Shown here piece by piece: positions 1-6,611 of a DNA stretch of 24,704 bases. The stretch covers positions 1-24,704 of the forward strand of contig CACZHN010000006.1 in the NCBI GenBank assembly GCA_902780985.1. Direction: 5' to 3'. Every line of letters starts with the position of its first letter. Within the stretch, counting starts at the first letter, position 1. The translations under genes and the position numbers were made by a program. The notes beneath the pieces were generated by a model that did not search any database, was not told where the DNA came from, and worked only from the letters and a program-made list of their open reading frames with translations. Origin of the DNA: an uncultured Lachnospiraceae bacterium (GTDB taxonomy: Bacteria; Bacillota_A; Clostridia; Lachnospirales; Lachnospiraceae).

Positions 1-8
1 CTAACCCC

Positions 9-446
9 TTATTTTTTCCTGCTTCCGGATAAAGCTTTATTCATCTTCGCAGCAAGATCCTTGTTGTACTTCATAAAGCATATCCAGATAATAAGTCCGA
101 TCACAACAACACCTACCACTGTGATCACGCAGGCCTTAAGTCCTCTCTCAACCGGAATCCATCCTACAAAGGATGCTGCCGCAAAGTAAATCGCAAATCC
201 GATTCCGAGATGAATTACCGATGCAAGCGCCGGTGATATCTTCTCCGAATTATACAGAATGGTAGGTACGCCAAAACCCAGTCCCGAAACTATACAGGCT
301 AAAACCATCTTTGTAAATCCGTAGTCTGTAAGGGTAAATGTACCCGACTCCTTTATATCAAAATACATTCCGATTGCAATAAATATCAAAAGACTCATCG
401 CTATACTGACAAGCGCTCTCTTTACCACTACCTTAAACGTCTTCAT
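9..446 (-). CDS. DUF3021 family membrane protein
   Basis: A 145-residue integral membrane protein with four hydrophobic segments (about residues 10-30, 43-65, 75-95 and 105-125) and a short basic C-terminus. Length, four-helix layout and position directly behind a LytTR-domain gene fit the DUF3021 family, which is usually co-transcribed with a stand-alone LytTR regulator and is thought to hold it at the membrane or modulate it. That role is known only for a few relatives and is inference here. The start has a good ribosome site (AAAGGAG, six bases before ATG), and only 31 bases separate it from the LytTR gene, so they form one operon. No catalytic motif is visible. Confidence 0.8.
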   Translation of the reverse strand: MKTFKVVVKRALVSIAMSLLIFIAIGMYFDIKESGTFTLTDYGFTKMVLACIVSGLGFGVPTILYNSEKISPALASVIHLGIGFAIYFAAASFVGWIPVERGLKACVITVVGVVVIGLIIWICFMKYNKDLAAKMNKALSGSRKK

Positions 447-477
447 AACGTCTCCTTTCTCAAGCTTAAACCATTCC

Positions 478-921
478 CTATATTCCCAGATACTTCTTCA
501 GTTCCGGCACAAACTTTCTCGATATATATTCCTTCTCTCCGCCCTTCAGATGAAGAAGCATAACTCCGTTGAAGGAAGGCTCAACACTCTCCAGATATTT
601 CAGGTTGATCGCAGCGGATTTGGATACCTGCATAAAGTCTTTACCCAGGATCTCCAGAAGCTCATACATTCTCTTGCCTACACGATATGTTTCGGAATCC
701 GCAACAATATAAACCTTTTCGCTTTCCACTCTGATAAGCACTATCTTTTCCGGATTTATAACAACCATGCGTTCATCCAGATTTCCTATGATCACGCCTT
801 TCCCTGTACCGAACTGTGATATCTCACGTGCCAGTTCCGCAATCTCCGGCGTAAGCTCTCCTGTATGTATCACCGCATATGGTTCCTGTATATCTTCTGA
901 GATATTCATATCAACCCGCAT
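478..921 (-). CDS. LytTR-domain DNA-binding regulator without receiver domain
   Basis: A 147-residue protein whose C-terminal part (about residues 50-147) is a LytTR DNA-binding domain. Recognisable parts are the segment around 'EKIVLIRVESEKVYIV', the 'FMQVSKSAAINLKYLESVEP' stretch and the closing 'YISRKFVPELKKYL' helix. There is no CheY-like receiver, so this is the small type that pairs with DUF3021 rather than a two-component response regulator. The chosen ATG follows GGGAGG with eight bases of spacing. Proteins of this class usually control their own operon and a few neighbours; the likely local targets are the DUF3021 gene and the small membrane protein upstream. I could not identify its binding repeats with confidence. 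Confidence 0.85.
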   Translation of the reverse strand: MRVDMNISEDIQEPYAVIHTGELTPEIAELAREISQFGTGKGVIIGNLDERMVVINPEKIVLIRVESEKVYIVADSETYRVGKRMYELLEILGKDFMQVSKSAAINLKYLESVEPSFNGVMLLHLKGGEKEYISRKFVPELKKYLGI

Positions 922-978
922 ATCTCAAACCTCCCGTAATTCATTCTTCACTGTGTTCAAATACACATGTAGATGTTA

Positions 979-1542
979 TCACAGTACCACCTTATTGTCA
1001 TCCGAAAGCGGCTCTATCCGGCCTTTACGTAACAGCATTCCTATGCCGAATATGATCTTTATTATGCTGTCCGCTGCAAGGAAAGCCGCCGTCGGAACCG
1101 ATGTAAGAACATATCCCGATACCGCACATGCAGTGCAGATGATTCCGAGAACTATCATGATCCTGCCGTGTACAAAGTAAAAGGGAAAGAAATGTATTCC
1201 CGTCGCAAGACTTACTCCCAGCCATATCATCCTCCAATTCCAAGTTGGAATAAAAGGACCTGCGATGCAGAACATCAGGACAAAAAGCAGTGCGATGCTT
1301 ACAAAGATCATCCTGATCTGGAAAGTACTTACCGGTCCGTCGGAAAGCTTTGCTCTTACCTTCCTGTTTACATTGGCTATATAAAAACTCACATAATATC
1401 CTGCAAGAAAGATGATAGGATTCACGATGAATCTTCCTCCGAATATAAGTGAAACCGCCAGCACCGTTCCCACCATAAGAAGCCATAAACCACAAGATCT
1501 CTTATTGTTAAACTCAAGCTTTCTTTTCTTTACTTCATTCAT
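979..1542 (-). CDS. Small integral membrane protein of unknown function
   Basis: Starting at the ATG at 1540-1542, this is a 187-residue protein with a basic N-terminus (MNEVKKRKLEFNNKRS) and five or six hydrophobic segments. The ORF stays open upstream to a TTG at 1611, but this ATG follows GGAGG (complement of 1551-1555) at normal spacing and the upstream codons run through a hairpin, so the shorter form is preferred. From memory it resembles the family NCBI calls DUF6609; that is unverified. No enzymatic motif is seen. It precedes the LytTR-DUF3021 pair by 57 bases and is probably in the same operon. Its ribosome site is buried in the hairpin described separately. Confidence 0.6.
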   Translation of the reverse strand: MNEVKKRKLEFNNKRSCGLWLLMVGTVLAVSLIFGGRFIVNPIIFLAGYYVSFYIANVNRKVRAKLSDGPVSTFQIRMIFVSIALLFVLMFCIAGPFIPTWNWRMIWLGVSLATGIHFFPFYFVHGRIMIVLGIICTACAVSGYVLTSVPTAAFLAADSIIKIIFGIGMLLRKGRIEPLSDDNKVVL

Positions 1543-1601
1543 AATAAAAACCTCCGTTTCGTATTGCTTGTACATACAATAACGAATACGGAGGTTTTTT
1601 T
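1543..1601 (-). terminator. Bidirectional terminator-like hairpin that contains a ribosome site
   Basis: The arms pair as 1551-1557 with 1588-1594, 1558-1562 with 1582-1586, and 1563-1566 with 1577-1580: 16 base pairs with two single-base bulges (1581, 1587) and a ten-base loop. Reading the minus strand, the hairpin is followed by TTTTTATT and then directly by the ATG of the small membrane protein. Reading plus, it is followed by seven T. It therefore looks like the terminator of the methyltransferase-GNAT-GNAT operon. However, the descending arm contains the GGAGG that serves as ribosome site for the next gene, paired against CCTCC. No plus-strand gene ends here. Confidence 0.75.
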
Positions 1602-1640
1602 CCTGTCTCAAACGGTAAGTGGTAGTTTCGGCGCGGTAAG

Positions 1641-2402
1641 TTACATCTTTCTTATGACCGTCTTCTCTCTTACGTTTTTAAATCCTATACGTTCGGCGGT
1701 TTTAGCCGATGCGATATTCATCGCCGCACAGGACCATATCGGTTTCTTTCCCAGAGCAAGGACAGCTTCGCACATCTTTCCCGCAACGCCTGCTGCAAGA
1801 CCTCTGTTCCTGTAGTCCGGATCCGTCTCCACTCCGATGTCTGTTTCATCAGAACATACCGCACTTGAGAAAGCCACAGCCGCAACCCTTTCACCGTCCA
1901 TTGCCGCATAACCCAGGCCTTTTTCCAGGAAGGCTTCATTACTGTCCCAGGAAAATGCGGGAATGATACGTCCCTTTATATTGCTTATATTTTCTGCGGT
2001 TACAGGCACTATCCTAAGATCCGGATTCTTTGCTTCCGCGGATTTCGCCTGCTCACTGCCGGACTTCATATCATGCTCAAATTCGAATCTCTTCTCTGTC
2101 ACAATCCCCGGCTTCCCGCTCAGGTAACCGATGATCTTCTCATCATCCGTAATAAGCACAAATCTTCTTTCAAGTTCAGCCGTGATAAAATCCTCATATA
2201 CCGCATCAAGAAACTCTTCCGATACATTTCCTGCGATATACGCGAATCCGCAGTACTGCCAAAGAAGCACTGCTCCGCCTCCCTCATATATATCCCCCTT
2301 CTGGATACCTTCAATCACAGCCAGCGGATATGCATGACTCGGTGCCCAGTCCGCATCCGCATATTTCGCATATTCACTGCTTTCAACTTTCCTAAGCTTC
2401 AC
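1641..2402 (-). CDS. GNAT-family N-acetyltransferase
   Basis: A 253-residue GNAT protein. The acetyl-CoA binding signature lies in the C-terminal third: 'DIGVETDPDYRNRGLAAGVA' (β4, then R-x-x-G-x-A at the start of α3), followed by 'IWSCAAMNIASAKTAERIGF', the usual N-x-x-S/A...G-F end of the fold. The N-terminal half is a family-specific domain, as in the PF12746-type GNATs. The best start is the GTG at 2400-2402, not the ATG at 2429: GGAGG sits about ten bases before it, and the stop of the preceding gene overlaps it (TAGTG), a typical translational coupling. The substrate cannot be read from the sequence. Confidence 0.82.
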   Translation of the reverse strand: MKLRKVESSEYAKYADADWAPSHAYPLAVIEGIQKGDIYEGGGAVLLWQYCGFAYIAGNVSEEFLDAVYEDFITAELERRFVLITDDEKIIGYLSGKPGIVTEKRFEFEHDMKSGSEQAKSAEAKNPDLRIVPVTAENISNIKGRIIPAFSWDSNEAFLEKGLGYAAMDGERVAAVAFSSAVCSDETDIGVETDPDYRNRGLAAGVAGKMCEAVLALGKKPIWSCAAMNIASAKTAERIGFKNVREKTVIRKM

Positions 2403-3421
2403 TAAAAATTCACCTCCATATATCCGCATGTAAACGGGAAGAAATCAAACTTCATCGTACCTAAATGTGTGAATCCGTTACTCTCATACCATTTTCGAAG
2501 AACTTGATTTTCTTCAACGATTCCTATTCTCAGTTTCTTTGCTCCCAGAGCCTTTGCTCTGCTGAAGCAGTCCTCCAGAAGCTTACGGCCGATTCCGCAG
2601 TGTCTGTACTCCGGAAGGACCGCCAGATTGTTCAGTTCGATCTCGTCCTCATTCAGTACCGCAAGAGAATAATATCCGACAATCTTATCCCCCTTCAGAT
2701 ATACATACATCGGCTTATGCTCTTCCGAAAACTGATAATAAATTCTTTTATCATCTGTAGCAAATGCGGTAAATCTCGGTGCATTTTCCTCTGTAAAACC
2801 TAAGTCATCCGCTACGGTCTTAAACGCTGCTCTTATCACATCCACACATTCCTGAACTTCTTCCATGGACATATGTCTGATAATATCAGGCAGTTCCTCT
2901 GCTCCCTCGGGAACGAGATCTATCCAGTATCTCTGCTCGATTACTCCTTCAACCTCGAGTTCATTTTCAAGGACTCCTCCGTTATTCATTATGCTTTCTG
3001 CGGAGGCTGTGTTTTCTTTATCACACACCATAAGGACCTTATATATTCCCAGTTTCTTACACTCTTCCAGAGCCAGGCCGATCATCTTTGTAGCAACACC
3101 CTTACCTCTTTCGGAAGGTCTGACGCCGTCACCTATATGACCTCCGTTTATCAACAGAGCTTCATTCAGATAATGCCTGATGTTTACAGCACCCACTACG
3201 ATGTCCCTGTCTTCATCCAGACAGAAGAATGTCGAATCCTCAACTTGGTTAGGATTGTCACCCTTACATTCGAGATTCTCTGCATAATAATCAAAGTCTT
3301 TATAGTCTATACGCCTTATCGCATAAGGAACGATCTTCTCTCCGGTGCCGTACCACTCCTCCAGCATATCCGATATCTGATCCTTATATTTCTTCGACGC
3401 ATTAATAAGCCGTAAATTCAT
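2402..3421 (-). CDS. Tandem double-GNAT acetyltransferase
   Basis: A 339-residue protein with two GNAT domains in a row. The first (about 1-165) has the acetyl-CoA loop 'RGKGVA' at 105-110 within 'DGVRPSERGKGVATKMIGLA' and the later 'ENTASAESIMNNGG'. The second (about 180-339) has 'ELNNLAVLPEYRHCGIGRKL' with R-H-C-G-I-G at 273-278 and the closing 'ENQVLRKWYESNGF'. Both cofactor loops look intact, so both halves could bind acetyl-CoA. The start follows GAGGAGG. It lies 15 bases after the methyltransferase gene and shares one base with the next GNAT gene, so the three are one operon. Co-occurrence with a methyltransferase suggests joint modification or detoxification of a small molecule; that is inference. 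Confidence 0.82.
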   Translation of the reverse strand: MNLRLINASKKYKDQISDMLEEWYGTGEKIVPYAIRRIDYKDFDYYAENLECKGDNPNQVEDSTFFCLDEDRDIVVGAVNIRHYLNEALLINGGHIGDGVRPSERGKGVATKMIGLALEECKKLGIYKVLMVCDKENTASAESIMNNGGVLENELEVEGVIEQRYWIDLVPEGAEELPDIIRHMSMEEVQECVDVIRAAFKTVADDLGFTEENAPRFTAFATDDKRIYYQFSEEHKPMYVYLKGDKIVGYYSLAVLNEDEIELNNLAVLPEYRHCGIGRKLLEDCFSRAKALGAKKLRIGIVEENQVLRKWYESNGFTHLGTMKFDFFPFTCGYMEVNF

Positions 3422-3436
3422 ATACTACCTCCTCTG

Positions 3437-4264
3437 TCAGTCCTTCTTTCTGAGGATCCATATAAGATTGCTCATAAAATCCTTTGCTGATTCCGGATTG
3501 TTCAGGTCCTCTTTGTCGCCCTTATATCCGCGATATATATCCAGTACTTCATACCCGCAGAGCTCTGCGAGAAGGAATATCTCAGAGCGATATGTATGTC
3601 TCATAAGCAGCGGTCTGACACGCTCACCGATCACATTTCCCGCCTCATCGTATGTTACAAACTTCCAGTTTCCTCTTGTCTTCTGTGTGACCGGATCATA
3701 GGACATCGCATTGTAAATCTCTTCTCTGTTTCCGTCACTGTTTACATACTCAAGTCTTAATTCATAGTCTTCAGGCCCTGTCTGCATCTGCTTTGCCTGA
3801 ATGATCGGCCACGGATCAAATGTATTGAATGTGAGGATTCCACCCGGAAGCAGCTGCTCCCTGATATTCTTCAGAGCTTCGATCTGAAGCTTCTGCTCAG
3901 GTAAATGCATGAATCCGCTTCTAGCTATAATGGCAAGCGAATATTTACGTCCCGAACTGAACTTTGTCATATCTGCCGGATAAATGTTAAGCTGCAGATT
4001 CATTTTCTCAGCCTTAGCCGACGCAACCTTGCACATTTCCTCGGAGAGATCCGTGCCGTCAATCTCAATCCCTCTCTCTGCAAGATAAAGCAGGACCGCA
4101 CCTGTTCCGCAGGCAATATCAACTACTCCGCCCTGTCCGTATTTCTTAGCAAGTTCAAGATAAAACTCCTGAAAATTCTCATGACGGTCACGTTCCTCTG
4201 AATACATTACATCCAGATATCTGTCGTAATTCTCCGCCACATCTTTAAAATCATGTAAATCCAT
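3437..4264 (-). CDS. Class I SAM-dependent methyltransferase
   Basis: A 275-residue Rossmann-fold methyltransferase. Motif I is 'VVDIACGTG' (residues 47-55), the acidic end of β2 is 'IEIDGTDLSEEM', and a post-motif 'SLAIIARSGFMHLPEQ' matches the β4 region. The rest resembles small-molecule methyltransferases of the ubiE/BioC-like superfamily, but the substrate is unknown. The ORF is open to 4282, but the ATG at 4262-4264 is chosen because GGAGG stands seven bases before it. It is the first gene of a three-gene operon with two GNAT genes. Its only plausible promoter lies upstream of a strong terminator (4312-4347), so expression probably depends on read-through. Confidence 0.85.
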   Translation of the reverse strand: MDLHDFKDVAENYDRYLDVMYSEERDRHENFQEFYLELAKKYGQGGVVDIACGTGAVLLYLAERGIEIDGTDLSEEMCKVASAKAEKMNLQLNIYPADMTKFSSGRKYSLAIIARSGFMHLPEQKLQIEALKNIREQLLPGGILTFNTFDPWPIIQAKQMQTGPEDYELRLEYVNSDGNREEIYNAMSYDPVTQKTRGNWKFVTYDEAGNVIGERVRPLLMRHTYRSEIFLLAELCGYEVLDIYRGYKGDKEDLNNPESAKDFMSNLIWILRKKD

Positions 4265-4292
4265 TCCTGTTCCTCCATACATAATATATTTT

Positions 4293-4310
4293 TATCCGGG
4301 CCCTTGGATA
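4293..4310 (-). repeat. Second small hairpin repeating the terminator arms
   Basis: TATCC (4293-4297) pairs with GGATA (4306-4310) around a loop containing the self-complementary GGGCCC. The same arm sequence (TTATCCGGG ... TGGATA) recurs in the terminator at 4324-4341. In the minus-strand RNA the ascending arm of the terminator (UUUAUCC) could pair with GGAUAAA of this second element over seven bases, one more than in its own hairpin. This copy lies between the terminator U-tract and the methyltransferase ribosome site. The repeats are seen directly; the competing fold is inference. Confidence 0.5.
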
Positions 4311-4311
4311 T

Positions 4312-4347
4312 AAAAAAGGCCGCTTATCCGGGTTTGGATAAACGGCC
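4312..4347 (-). terminator. Rho-independent terminator after the threonine-rich small ORF
   Basis: GGCCG (4318-4322) pairs with CGGCC (4343-4347) and TTATCC (4324-4329) with GGATAA (4336-4341), with one C-A mismatch and a six-base loop. On the minus strand it ends in TTTTTT. It begins 36 bases after the stop of the 35-codon ORF and ends 48 bases before the methyltransferase start. No recognisable promoter lies between it and that gene, so it may act as a conditional attenuator. Confidence 0.85.
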
Positions 4348-4382
4348 ATTGAAAACAAATCCTGATATTTTCCGACGCGCTG

Positions 4383-4490
4383 CTACTTTCTCATTCCCGA
4401 ATAATTACATACAAAATGAAGACCATTCCCTGTTGTTCCATGGGTGGTCTCGGATGTTGTGTATGTAGTTTCGGTAAAGAATCTACGCAT
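4383..4490 (-). CDS. 35-codon threonine-rich small ORF (leader peptide or small protein)
   Basis: ATG at 4488-4490, TAG at 4383-4385. An AAGGA ribosome site stands eight bases before the ATG. The product begins MRRFFTETTYTTSETTHGTT and ends CNYSGMRK: nine of its first 20 residues are threonine, it has a single cysteine (28), and it has no signal peptide or membrane segment. Upstream is a TTGACA box and downstream a strong terminator, so this is a self-contained transcription unit of about 210 bases. Two readings are possible: a free small protein or peptide gene, or a leader peptide controlling the methyltransferase operon. The stop-to-terminator distance is long for classical ribosome-stalling attenuation. 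I do not recognise the peptide. A 'TTGNG' stretch recalls the E. coli thr leader, probably by chance. Confidence 0.55.
   Translation of the reverse strand: MRRFFTETTYTTSETTHGTTGNGLHFVCNYSGMRK
4392..4467 (-). other. Nested hairpin potential inside the small ORF
   Basis: TACATACA (4406-4413) pairs perfectly with TGTATGTA (4460-4467). Inside it AGACCA (4420-4425) pairs with TGGTCT (4445-4450), and inside that CCC (4428-4430) pairs with GGG (4442-4444) around an 11-base loop. A possible pseudoknot joins CAT/CCGA (4392-4394, 4397-4400) with TCGG/ATG (4450-4456). The match is better than expected by chance for an ORF this short. A translating ribosome would melt it. It resembles no riboswitch class I know. 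Confidence 0.4.
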
Positions 4491-4526
4491 AAGAAATTTC
4501 CTTCTGAAAAATAAAATATTGAACAT

Positions 4527-4555
4527 AGACTACTACAATATGCGAAAGATGTCAA
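4527..4555 (-). promoter_or_regulatory. Promoter of the threonine-rich small ORF
   Basis: A perfect -35 box TTGACA (complement of 4550-4555) is followed after 17 bases by TAGTCT (4527-4532), a weak -10 with three of six consensus bases. The start site would be near 4520, about 30 bases before the small ORF's ATG. It overlaps nothing but the end of the GGDEF gene. Confidence 0.5.
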
Positions 4556-4566
4556 CCGGATTTATA

Positions 4567-5733
4567 TCATGCCGGTTGTTTCAGCTGTTTCTTTCGCTCG
4601 TACATCTTCGTGTCAGCCCTTTTAAATACATCACTATATTTCTCATCGATTTCGGCATCATATATCGCAAGTCCGCCGGCAACAACCACCCTGCCCTCAG
4701 TCTTATTTTCTTCAACTGTATCGTCAAAGGATTTAAGCAAAGCTGTCCTGTTTTCATAATCATCACCTTCGAGTATGGCAACAAATTCGTCTCCGCCGAC
4801 TCTGTATACCGGACTGTGCTTGAAGGTAACACATATCAGCCTGCATGCACTCTTTATATACTCATCACCTGCATCATGGCCCAAAGTATCATTAACAATC
4901 TTAAGCCCGTTAACATCGAATACCACAACTCCGTAATTCTTCAGTGCTTCTTCTTCCACACGTTCTTCGATGTCTACGATTTTTTCAATATACGCGAGTT
5001 TATTCTTAACTCCCGTAAGGGGATCTCTGGTTGCTATCTGCTTTCCCTGCTCCAGTTCGCGGCTGTGTTCCTCAACCTGATCCTTATATACAAAAGAGTG
5101 TATAAGGCTTGTCGCAAGAAGACATCCCGCAGCATAGAAAGGCAGCAGCGGATACAAGGTCTGCAGTGCGATAAAGACCGTCATCATAATTCCCGAAAAA
5201 CCAACCGTCCTGTGATGTGCCCTTACATCTCCTTCTTCCTTCACAGCCGTCAAAAGCGCATATACGGAAGTCATAAGGAAAAGTCCCACCTGAATAACGA
5301 GTGTAAGATATCTCGCCTGTCCCGGAATATACTCTTTATTCTCATCAAATCCAAATACCACAGGAATAAAAAGATTTATTATGAGCGCTATCAATTCATA
5401 AGAAAAAATAGACCATCCGCTGTATAACAGGATTTTACCGAACCATCCCTCATTCTCCAGATACGAAACCACAAATCTTGTCCAGAGAAGAACCGATACA
5501 ACCATGGACATAAAGTATATCGTGGTATCGATAAATGTAGGTATAACCCATCTGTTTCCGTAAAAATATCCCCATAAAATATCGGTTATATAATAGATTG
5601 TGACCGCATAAAGGAAACTGCGGTATCTTTCTCTCGCAGCTAAGTTTTTACTCCTTTTTTGTTTATTTAAAGCGCTGTAATTTACTATCAAATGAACCGC
5701 CAATGACAGCATTCCTATACTCGAATAATACAT
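4567..5733 (-). CDS. Membrane-anchored diguanylate cyclase (GGDEF)
   Basis: A 388-residue protein with about six or seven transmembrane helices in residues 1-215 and a C-terminal GGDEF domain (about 230-385). The domain has the intact active-site motif GGDEF at 313-317, the metal-binding Asp in 'VVFDVNGLK' (Asp273), and 'DPLTGVKNKLAY' at its entry. It should make cyclic di-GMP from two GTP at the membrane under control of the N-terminal sensor. The RxxD inhibitory site expected at about 304-307 is absent (the residues there are F-K-H-S), so product inhibition through that site is unlikely. The N-terminal domain is not one I can name. The start follows a GGGGGAG ribosome site; it has its own promoter and is probably monocistronic. 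Confidence 0.9.
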   Translation of the reverse strand: MYYSSIGMLSLAVHLIVNYSALNKQKRSKNLAARERYRSFLYAVTIYYITDILWGYFYGNRWVIPTFIDTTIYFMSMVVSVLLWTRFVVSYLENEGWFGKILLYSGWSIFSYELIALIINLFIPVVFGFDENKEYIPGQARYLTLVIQVGLFLMTSVYALLTAVKEEGDVRAHHRTVGFSGIMMTVFIALQTLYPLLPFYAAGCLLATSLIHSFVYKDQVEEHSRELEQGKQIATRDPLTGVKNKLAYIEKIVDIEERVEEEALKNYGVVVFDVNGLKIVNDTLGHDAGDEYIKSACRLICVTFKHSPVYRVGGDEFVAILEGDDYENRTALLKSFDDTVEENKTEGRVVVAGGLAIYDAEIDEKYSDVFKRADTKMYERKKQLKQPA

Positions 5734-5771
5734 AACGCTCCCCCTGATTTAACGGACATTAAACTATCTCT

Positions 5772-5800
5772 ATAATATTACATTTCGATAAATTTTTAAA
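5772..5800 (-). promoter_or_regulatory. Probable promoter of the GGDEF gene
   Basis: TTTAAA (5795-5800) and TATTAT (5772-5777), read on the minus strand, are 17 bases apart, and the -10 matches consensus at five of six positions. The stretch lies between the terminator of the S4-domain gene and the GGDEF ribosome site. AT-rich DNA makes such matches common, so confidence is moderate. Confidence 0.45.
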
Positions 5801-5801
5801 C

Positions 5802-5840
5802 AAAAAAGCAGTTTTAATTTGCTTTAAATCAAAACTGCTT
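5802..5840 (-). terminator. Rho-independent terminator after the YlmH-like gene
   Basis: AAGCAGTTTT (5806-5815) pairs perfectly with AAAACTGCTT (5831-5840) around a 15-base loop. On the minus strand the hairpin ends in a run of six T. It begins directly after the stop codon of the S4-domain gene, so it closes the blaI-M56/M23-ylmH operon. Confidence 0.88.
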
Positions 5841-6596
5841 TTAAATATATCTTTTTATGTTGATGTACAGCTTTTCTTTTCTTGTGCTGCCGCCTTCGCT
5901 TTCGAAGATGAATTTACCCTTGCCTCTGACCGATACTATATCTCCCGGTTTAAGGCTCTTGGCATTTCCCGTCATCTCTCTGCCGTTAATAAATACTTTT
6001 CCTTCAGATATGCATCTGACTGCCAGATCTCTGGACAGATTATAAACCTTCGCAATTACGGCATCCAGTCTGTTGCTGCTGACTATTATGCTTTCTTCCT
6101 CAAACTTCGGTGCCAGCTGCTCCGGTATCTCATCGCATTTCTCTACTCTCACGCTGGTATGCTTTACTTTATTTAAAGTATCGGTGATGTAATCGCCGAT
6201 CGAGTCAGCAACGAAGACATATGCCTCGTTATCTCTCACGACGATATCACCGATCTTGGTTCTCTCAAGTCCCAGTCCTATCAAAGATCCGAGAAAATCT
6301 CTATGGGAAAGCTCATCGGAAAACTTCTTTTGCAGCGGGCTTATCTTCAGAAGCAATATGGGGAAGGCTTCTTCATAGCCTGCATTATCCGACGAACCAA
6401 ACCTTACCATACATCTCTCGCAGCCCTCTGTTCCTCCCGATACAAGAGTTCCTGCGTAGGACAGATCTCTTTCCATATCGTAAAATGACGATAATTGAGA
6501 GATGTCCAGAAAATCCGTAAACAGAAATCTGTTTTCAGCGTATGCTCTTTCTGCCAGTTCTTCAAATCTTCTTTTTACTGTATCATCAGATTTCAT
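5841..6596 (-). CDS. ylmH: YlmH-like S4-domain RNA-binding protein
   Basis: A 251-residue protein with the YlmH layout: an N-terminal α/β region (residues 1-90, 'RRFEELAERAYAENRFLFTDFLD', 'ISPLQKKFSDELSHRDFLGS'), a central domain ('LGLERTKIGDIVVRDNEAYV'), and a C-terminal S4 RNA-binding fold (about 178-240, 'SSNRLDAVIAKVYNLSRDLA', 'GKVFINGREMTGNAKSLKPG'). Members bind the ribosome; B. subtilis YlmH has been linked to rescue of stalled 50S complexes in ribosome-associated quality control. In many Firmicutes the gene sits in the sepF-ylmG-divIVA cluster. Here it is 15 bases after an M56/M23 protease gene and ends at a terminator. The ribosome site is weak (CCGGGAT), which suggests coupling to the upstream gene. 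Confidence 0.85.
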   Translation of the reverse strand: MKSDDTVKRRFEELAERAYAENRFLFTDFLDISQLSSFYDMERDLSYAGTLVSGGTEGCERCMVRFGSSDNAGYEEAFPILLLKISPLQKKFSDELSHRDFLGSLIGLGLERTKIGDIVVRDNEAYVFVADSIGDYITDTLNKVKHTSVRVEKCDEIPEQLAPKFEEESIIVSSNRLDAVIAKVYNLSRDLAVRCISEGKVFINGREMTGNAKSLKPGDIVSVRGKGKFIFESEGGSTRKEKLYINIKRYI

Positions 6597-6611
6597 ATCA
6601 TAATCCCGGGT

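Noticed and set aside
1571..1576. TTGTATGTACAA palindrome in the 1.55 kb hairpin loop as a BlaI-type operator
   Set aside because: The half-sites are in the opposite order to TACA-N2-TGTA, and the palindrome is explained by the hairpin arms and loop.
4350..4470. c-di-GMP, THF, T-box or cobalamin riboswitch next to the GGDEF/methyltransferase genes
   Set aside because: None of the consensus cores I know is present. A GGGTGGT on the plus strand recalls a T-box but is on the wrong strand, with no gene downstream.
4444..5427. A 327-codon plus-strand ORF opposite the GGDEF gene
   Set aside because: It is antisense to a clear GGDEF protein, has no ribosome site, and its product is rich in Cys, His and Tyr with no domain. 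It also runs across the small-ORF unit.
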